A stretch of DNA of 64,000 bases from positions 124,001-188,000 of the forward strand of contig NZ_RFFK01000007.1 of assembly GCF_003696305.1 (NCBI RefSeq), read 5' to 3'. Numbering within the stretch: position 1 is the stretch's first letter; every line of letters starts with the position of its first letter. The position numbers and the translations under genes were made by a program. This DNA comes from Pseudomonas sp. AOB-7 (GTDB taxonomy: Bacteria > Pseudomonadota > Gammaproteobacteria > Pseudomonadales > Pseudomonadaceae). This document shows positions 52,553 to 64,000 of the stretch, piece by piece. The notes under the pieces were generated by a model. The model did no database searches. It was not told the origin of the DNA and worked only from the letters and a program-made list of their open reading frames with translations.

Positions 52553-54355
52553 ATGTCCGAGACCCTACTCAGCTCCCGCAACCTGGCGTTCGAACTCTAC
52601 GAGGTGCTCGACGCCGAAGCCCTGACCCAGCGCGAACGCTTCGCCGAGCACAACCGCGAGACCTTCGACGCCGCGATCGCCACCGCACGCAGCATCGCCG
52701 AGGAGCTGTTCGCCCCGCACAACCGCAAGGGCGACGAGCACGAGCCGCAGTACGTCGACGGCGCGGCGGTGCTGATCCCCGAGGTCGAACCGGCCCTGCG
52801 CGCCTTCCACGAGGCGGGTTTCCTCAACGCCACCCGCGACTTCGAGCATGGCGGCATGCAGCTGCCCAACCTGCTGTCGCAGGCCTGCTTCGCCCACTTC
52901 CAGTCGGCCAACTGCGCCACCGCCTCCTACGCCATGCTGACCATGGGCGCCAGCAACCTGATCGAGAGTTTCGGCAGCGACGAGCAGAAAGCGCGCTTTC
53001 TCACGCCGATGATCGAGGGCCGCTTCTTCGGCACCATGGCGCTGACCGAACCGCATGCCGGCTCGTCGCTGTCGGACATCCGCACCAAGGCCGAACCCGC
53101 CGCGGACGGCAGCTACCGGATCAAGGGCAACAAGATCTTCATCTCCGGCGGCGACCAGCCGATCTCCGAAAACATCGTGCACATGGTGCTGGCCAAGCTG
53201 CCGGACGCGCCGCCCGGGGTGAAGGGCATCAGCCTGTTTATCGTGCCCAAGTTCCACGTGGGCGCCGACGGCAGCCTGGGCAAGCGCAACGACGTGACCC
53301 TGGCCGGGCTGTTCCACAAGATGGGCTGGCGCGGCACCACCTCCACCGCGCTGAACTTCGGCGACAGCGGCGAGTGCGTCGGCTACCTGGTGGGCAAGCC
53401 GCACCAGGGCCTTTCCTACATGTTCCAGATGATGAACGAGGCGCGCATCGGCGTCGGCATGGGCGCGATCATGCTCGGCTACGCCGGCTACCTCTATTCG
53501 CTGGACTACGCGCGCAACCGCCCGCAGGGCCGCCAGCCGGACGGCAAGGACCCGAGCAGCCCGCAGGTAGCCATAGTCGAGCACACCGACGTGCGGCGCA
53601 TGCTGCTGGCGCAGAAGGCCTACGTCGAAGGCGCCTTCGACCTCGGCCTGTATGCCGCGCGCCTGTTCGACGACACCCACACCCTGGCAACCGCCGAGGA
53701 GCGCGCCGAGGCGCTGCAGCTGCTCGATCTGCTCACCCCCATCGTCAAGTCCTGGCCCTCGGAGTTCTGCCTCAAGGCCAACGAACTGGCGATCCAGATC
53801 CTCGGCGGCCACGGCTACACCCGCGAATACCCGGTGGAACAGTACTACCGCGACAACCGTCTCAACCCCATCCACGAAGGCACCCACGGCATCCAGTCGC
53901 TCGACCTGCTCGGGCGCAAGGTGGCGATGAACGGCGGCGCCGCGCTCAAGCAGCTGCTCAGGCTGATCCACGGCACCTGCCAGCGCGCCGCCGAGTACGA
54001 GTCGCTCACCGCCCTACGCCAGCCGCTGGAACAACTGCTGGCGCGCCTGCAGGCGGTGACCCTGGCCCTGCTCGGCGACCTGATGGCCGGCCAGGTCAAC
54101 CAGGGCCTGGCCAACTCGGCGCTGTACCTCAAGGTGTTCGGCCACGCGGTGATCGGCTGGCGCTGGCTGGAGCAGGCGATCCGCGCCGAGCAGGGCCTGG
54201 CCAGGGGCGATGGCGGCGACGCCGACTTCTACCGGGGCAAGCTGCAGGCTGCGCGCTACTTCCTGACCTGGGAAGTGCCGGGCTGCCAGCATGAGCTGGC
54301 CATCCTCGAGGCGCGCGACGACACCTGCCTGGGCATGCGCGACGCCTGGTTCTAG
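52553..54355 (+). CDS. acyl-CoA dehydrogenase, 600-residue (DmdC-like) type
   Basis: FAD enzyme of the long acyl-CoA dehydrogenase subgroup with an extra C-terminal domain (PF12806-like, last about 130 residues). It shows TMALTEPHAGSSLSDIRT for FAD/substrate binding and IHEGTHGIQSLDL with the catalytic Glu. Such proteins include 3-methylmercaptopropionyl-CoA dehydrogenase DmdC and PA5020; the chain length used cannot be told. ATG 52553 has GGAGG upstream. The gene stands alone between palindromic repeats and the nhaP2 promoter. Confidence 0.9.
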   Translation: MSETLLSSRNLAFELYEVLDAEALTQRERFAEHNRETFDAAIATARSIAEELFAPHNRKGDEHEPQYVDGAAVLIPEVEPALRAFHEAGFLNATRDFEHGGMQLPNLLSQACFAHFQSANCATASYAMLTMGASNLIESFGSDEQKARFLTPMIEGRFFGTMALTEPHAGSSLSDIRTKAEPAADGSYRIKGNKIFISGGDQPISENIVHMVLAKLPDAPPGVKGISLFIVPKFHVGADGSLGKRNDVTLAGLFHKMGWRGTTSTALNFGDSGECVGYLVGKPHQGLSYMFQMMNEARIGVGMGAIMLGYAGYLYSLDYARNRPQGRQPDGKDPSSPQVAIVEHTDVRRMLLAQKAYVEGAFDLGLYAARLFDDTHTLATAEERAEALQLLDLLTPIVKSWPSEFCLKANELAIQILGGHGYTREYPVEQYYRDNRLNPIHEGTHGIQSLDLLGRKVAMNGGAALKQLLRLIHGTCQRAAEYESLTALRQPLEQLLARLQAVTLALLGDLMAGQVNQGLANSALYLKVFGHAVIGWRWLEQAIRAEQGLARGDGGDADFYRGKLQAARYFLTWEVPGCQHELAILEARDDTCLGMRDAWF

Positions 54356-54365
54356 ATGCCGTCGG

Positions 54366-54385
54366 CGGCCCGCCCCGGCGGGCCG
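54366..54385 (+). other. GC-rich hairpin after the acyl-CoA dehydrogenase gene
   Basis: CGGCCCGCC-CC-GGCGGGCCG forms a 9-bp stem directly downstream of the stop. No T-run; possible transcript end structure. Confidence 0.4.
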
Positions 54386-54414
54386 CGGCCGGCTGGAAAA
54401 ATGTAATAACCTTT

Positions 54415-54445
54415 TTGACAGCGGGGCGAAGGCAGCGGTTAGAAT
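54415..54445 (+). promoter_or_regulatory. candidate sigma-70 promoter of nhaP2
   Basis: A consensus TTGACA (54415-54420) is followed after 19 bases by TAGAAT (54440-54445), or after 18 by TTAGAA. It lies in a short A/T-rich stretch 56-86 bases ahead of the nhaP2 start. Confidence 0.6.
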
Positions 54446-54500
54446 CCCTGGCACGCGCCATGCATAACGGCGCACTCACCACCAGGCCAGGAGTACGCCG

Positions 54501-56246
<1,746 letters not shown>

Positions 56247-56395
56247 CAGGCTCGTCGCACCAGCGTCGCAGCCGCGAGCGCGCCGGACTCTGCTAGCATC
56301 GCAGCTGCGCACGCCCCTCCCGCGAGGGCCGGCGCGGCGGCGCCTGCGGCGGCCGTCCTACACTGTCATCGTCCCATTCAGCAGATCCCACGACC

Positions 56396-61225
<4,830 letters not shown>

Positions 61226-61365
61226 GTTGGCTTGAGCCGGCACTCGACAGGGAGCGCCCCCCCGGCTATGCGTAAGCTTCGTCACGCTTATGTTGGGGGC
61301 GGCGACGTGCTCCTCCGTGCCCTTATCCAATAAATCGAAAAGGCATATAAACCTTCTCAAACATT

Positions 61366-61380
61366 CTTAGACTATCTAAG
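61366..61380. promoter_or_regulatory. A/T-rich leader with palindrome before the SLC13-type gene
   Basis: CTTAGA-CTA-TCTAAG is a perfect 6-bp palindrome in the A/T-rich stretch 61320-61385, next to CATATAA (61344-61350), which could be a minus-10 element. The 238-base gap after selO otherwise holds nothing clear. The palindrome is a possible operator. Confidence 0.35.
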
Positions 61381-61463
61381 CGAAGCCCACTATCGTGGCG
61401 ACCTTGTGCGGCCGCCCAGCGCGGGCCCGATACCTCACACGAGATTCGACGCTAAGGATTTTC

Positions 61464-63254
61464 ATGCCCTGGGACTCCCTGCCCCTGTTGTTCGTCGGCG
61501 CCCTGCTGATCTGGGTGCTGTATGCCTTCGTGCGCGAGAAATGGAGCCCGGACATAGTCGCCGCCATCGCCGTGGCGGCGCTGCTGGTCAGCCAGCTGCT
61601 GACCCCGGGCGAGGTGCTCAGCGTGCTGTCGAACTCGGCGCCGGTGACCATCGCCTGCATGTTCGTGCTGTCCGCCGCGCTGGAGCGCACCGGCTGCATC
61701 GACGCTCTGGGCAACTGGCTGGGCGAGCTGGTGGGCACCAGCCCGATCCGCGTGCTGACCGGCCTGACCGTCACCGCCCTGGTGATCTCCGCCTGCCTCA
61801 ACAACACCCCGGTGGTGGCCATTCTCACCCCGGTGGCCATCGCCCTGGCGCGGCGCGCCGGCACCCTGCCGTCGAAGCTGCTGATCCCGCTGTCCTATGC
61901 CACCATCCTCGGCGGCACCCTGACCATGATCGGCACCTCGACCAACATCCTGGTCGACGGCGTGGCGCGCAAGGCCGGCCTGGAGCCCTTCGGCATCTTC
62001 GAGATCACCGGCGCCGGGCTGATCCTGGCCGCGGTCGGCATGCTCTACCTGCTGACCGTCGGCCACCGCCTGCTGCCCGATCGCGAAACCCTGTCCAAGC
62101 AGCTGCGCCCGGACCTGGACCGCACCTTCATGACCGAGCTGCTGGTGCCGCACGACTCGCCGATGATCGGCAAGACCCTGCACGAGGCCAACCTCAACGG
62201 TGGCAGCGGCCTGCAGGTGCTCAAGCTGTTTCGCGAGGAGCAGGAACTCACCGAGCCGGGCGGGGGCACCCTGCTGGCCAGCGGCGACCGCCTGGTGCTG
62301 CACGGCCAGGTCAAGGACGTGGTCGAGCTGCGCGAGAGCGGCCACCTGTCGTTCAACCGCGGCGACGCCTTCGAGACCATCAGCAGCCACGACGTGATCC
62401 TCGCCGAGGCCATAGTCGGGCGTAACTCGCGCTACAGTCACCGGCCGATGCGCGATCTCGACCTCACCGCGCGTTACGGCATCGCCGTGCTCGCCGTGCA
62501 CCGCCAGGACGAGAACGTGCAGGGCAACCTCGACGAGTTCGAGCTGCAGTTCGGCGACGTGATGCTGGTCGAAGGCACCCCGGCGCAGATCAAACGCTTC
62601 GCCGACAACGGCGAGCTGATCAGCCTCAACGCCGTGCAGGAACGCGCCTTCCGCCGCGACAAGGCGCCGATCGCCATCGGCGCCACCCTGGCGGTGATGC
62701 TGCTGGCCGCCTTCGGCCTGATGCCCATCGAGGGCCTGGCGATCATCGGCGCGGTGAGCGTGCTGGCGACCCGCTGCCTGGACGTGGAAGACGCCTACAA
62801 GGCGGTGGACTGGAAGATTCTCAGCCTGATCTTCGGCATGCTGGCCATCAGCATCGCCATGGACAAGGTCGGCCTGGTCAGCCTGCTGGTGCAGAACGTC
62901 ATGGGCTGGCTGCCCTGGGCCGGGCCGCTGCTGATGCTGAGCTTCATCTACCTGTTCACCTCGATCCTCACCGAGCTGCTGTCAAACAACGCCGTGGCGG
63001 TGCTGGTGACCCCCATCGCCATCGGCATGGCCCAGCACCTGGGCGTCGACCCGCGTGCCTTCGTGGTGGCGGTGATGTTCGCCGCCAGCGCCAGCTTCGC
63101 CACGCCCATCGGCTACCAGACCAACACCTTCGTCTACAACGCCGGCGGCTACCGCTTCACCGACTTCATGCGCATCGGCATCCCGCTCAACCTGATTCTC
63201 TGGGTGGTGGCCAGCTTCGTTATCCCGCTGTTCTGGCCGCTGACGCCGGTGTGA
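61464..63254 (+). CDS. SLC13/DASS-family permease with two RCK_C domains
   Basis: A 596-residue transporter: N-terminal membrane half with SACLNNTPVVAILTPVAIALAR and IGTSTNILVDGVA (the SNT-type motif of divalent anion/Na+ symporters), two tandem RCK_C (TrkA_C) domains at about 205-390, and a C-terminal membrane half with TELLSNNAVAVLVTPIAIG and FATPIGYQTNTFVYN. Such proteins take up dicarboxylates or sulfate, the RCK part binding a regulatory ligand. Substrate undetermined. ATG 61464 has AAGGA upstream. Confidence 0.88.
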   Translation: MPWDSLPLLFVGALLIWVLYAFVREKWSPDIVAAIAVAALLVSQLLTPGEVLSVLSNSAPVTIACMFVLSAALERTGCIDALGNWLGELVGTSPIRVLTGLTVTALVISACLNNTPVVAILTPVAIALARRAGTLPSKLLIPLSYATILGGTLTMIGTSTNILVDGVARKAGLEPFGIFEITGAGLILAAVGMLYLLTVGHRLLPDRETLSKQLRPDLDRTFMTELLVPHDSPMIGKTLHEANLNGGSGLQVLKLFREEQELTEPGGGTLLASGDRLVLHGQVKDVVELRESGHLSFNRGDAFETISSHDVILAEAIVGRNSRYSHRPMRDLDLTARYGIAVLAVHRQDENVQGNLDEFELQFGDVMLVEGTPAQIKRFADNGELISLNAVQERAFRRDKAPIAIGATLAVMLLAAFGLMPIEGLAIIGAVSVLATRCLDVEDAYKAVDWKILSLIFGMLAISIAMDKVGLVSLLVQNVMGWLPWAGPLLMLSFIYLFTSILTELLSNNAVAVLVTPIAIGMAQHLGVDPRAFVVAVMFAASASFATPIGYQTNTFVYNAGGYRFTDFMRIGIPLNLILWVVASFVIPLFWPLTPV

Positions 63255-63312
63255 CTTGATATCGAGCGGCGGCGGCTCCATCTAGCGGACATGTCCCACG
63301 GAGCTCGCTGTC

Positions 63313-63747
63313 ATGTCCGATCCCCTGCTGATTCCCTGCCCGCACTGCAACGGCCTCAACCGCATCCCCGCCGCGCGCCTGGGCGACGCCCCGCGCTGCG
63401 GGCGCTGCAAAGCCGAGCTGCTGCCGGCCGCGCCCATCGAACTGACGCAAAGCAACTTCGCCGGCCAGCTCAAGGGCGAGCTGCCGCTGTTGGTGGACGT
63501 CTGGGCCGCCTGGTGCGGGCCCTGCCAGGCCTTCGCGCCGACCTTCGCCCTGGCCGCCAGCCAGCTGCAGGGCCGCTGCCGCCTGGGCAAGCTGGACAGC
63601 GAGGGCAACCCGCAGCTGGCCGGGCAACTGGGCATCCGCTCGATTCCCAGCCTGCTGCTGTTCAAGGGCGGCGTGGAGGTGGCGCGGCAGAGCGGCGCCC
63701 TGCCGCTGCCACAGCTGCTGAGCTGGCTGCGCCAGCAGGGCATCTGA
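63313..63747 (+). CDS. trxC: thioredoxin 2 (TrxC)
   Basis: Zinc-containing thioredoxin, 144 residues. The N-terminal zinc ribbon uses Cys9, Cys12, Cys29 and Cys32 (CPHC...CGRC); the thioredoxin active site is W67-C-G-P-C71. Reduces protein disulfides in oxidative stress. Start ATG 63313; ribosome-binding region GGAGCTC upstream. Not obviously part of an operon. Confidence 0.94.
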   Translation: MSDPLLIPCPHCNGLNRIPAARLGDAPRCGRCKAELLPAAPIELTQSNFAGQLKGELPLLVDVWAAWCGPCQAFAPTFALAASQLQGRCRLGKLDSEGNPQLAGQLGIRSIPSLLLFKGGVEVARQSGALPLPQLLSWLRQQGI

Positions 63748-63755
63748 GCGAGCCC

Positions 63756-63772
63756 CCCGGGTTTCACCCGGG
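63756..63772 (+). terminator. palindrome after trxC
   Basis: CCCGGGT-TTC-ACCCGGG is a perfect 7-bp stem 9 bases after the trxC stop, without a T-run. It belongs to the same palindrome type as 52436-52448 and may also be a transcript end. Nothing further is clear up to 63927. Confidence 0.4.
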
Positions 63773-63927
63773 CTACGGAGCAGCCTTCCACAATGCGGTT
63801 AGCGCATATCCGCGAGCGATCACTGACAGGGCCTGAGCGGTTCGGTCAGTCCGCCGGGGCGCTGCGGTCAATTGCACGGGCCGCACCAAGCCTTAGTCTG
63901 GGCAGACCGTCGCCAAGGAGTCGCGCC

Positions 63928-64000
63928 ATGCCCCTGTCCGTGGAACTCGCCCGCCAGCTCACCGAAAAGCAGATCGCCTTCGTCCAGCGCAGCGGCCTCA
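63928..64000 (+). CDS. start of a gene cut by the right edge
   Basis: ATG 63928 with AAGGAG 8 bases upstream opens a frame giving MPLSVELARQLTEKQIAFVQ and four more residues before the edge. The pattern L-T-x-x-Q-I-x-F-x-x-x-G is like the beginning of phytanoyl-CoA dioxygenase-type proteins, but 24 residues are too few for a call. Confidence 0.5.
   Translation, partial: MPLSVELARQLTEKQIAFVQRSGL

Overview
The window is GC-rich chromosomal DNA from a Pseudomonas-type gammaproteobacterium, probably outside the P. aeruginosa species itself. Gene content and order match the P. aeruginosa core-genome blocks known as PA4963-PA4974 and PA4994-PA5023. ParC carries its quinolone-resistance positions at Ser87 and Glu91, the P. 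aeruginosa numbering, and WaaP has its catalytic Asp at 163. I see no tRNA, rRNA, insertion sequence, phage gene or CRISPR array.

Layout. (1) 1-12.4 kb: a TolC-family channel (cut by the left edge) divergent from thiC, which has a TPP riboswitch; then nudF, a yqiB homologue, cpdA, yqiA, parE, a phytase-like esterase, a retropepsin-like protease and parC, with a PqiC-type lipoprotein at the end. (2) 12.5-15.0 kb: two adjacent acyl-CoA dehydrogenase genes, the second apparently lacking the catalytic glutamate. (3) 15.2-35.2 kb: the LPS inner/outer-core region. On the minus strand it holds msbA, a mig-14 homologue, a dnpA-like PIG-L de-N-acetylase broken by one base in a G7 tract, and hldE. Divergent from msbA is a kinase-like gene. 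Then come waaL, four glycosyltransferase genes (three GT2 and an Ssg-like one), a carbamoyltransferase, a two-kinase-domain protein, wapQ-like, wapP-like, waaP, waaG, waaC and waaF. (4) 35.2-43.8 kb: ilvE and glnE on minus, then aceE-aceF on plus with two near-identical palindromic operators upstream. (5) 43.9-64 kb: housekeeping and envelope genes, namely a small secreted hypothetical, the c-di-GMP phosphodiesterase dipA, msrA, a 65-residue YjfB-like protein, rlmJ, a LysR regulator divergent from an MFS transporter and a nitronate monooxygenase, a 600-residue acyl-CoA dehydrogenase, nhaP2, mscK, selO, an SLC13/RCK transporter, trxC and the start of one more gene.

The LPS block is the functional centre. 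HldE makes the activated heptose, WaaC/WaaF/WaaG extend the core, WaaP and relatives phosphorylate it, the carbamoyltransferase and PIG-L enzyme may decorate it, MsbA flips lipid A-core and WaaL attaches O antigen. Its most notable points are the frameshift tract in the de-N-acetylase gene and a set of five kinase-fold genes, two of which have lost the canonical catalytic aspartate.
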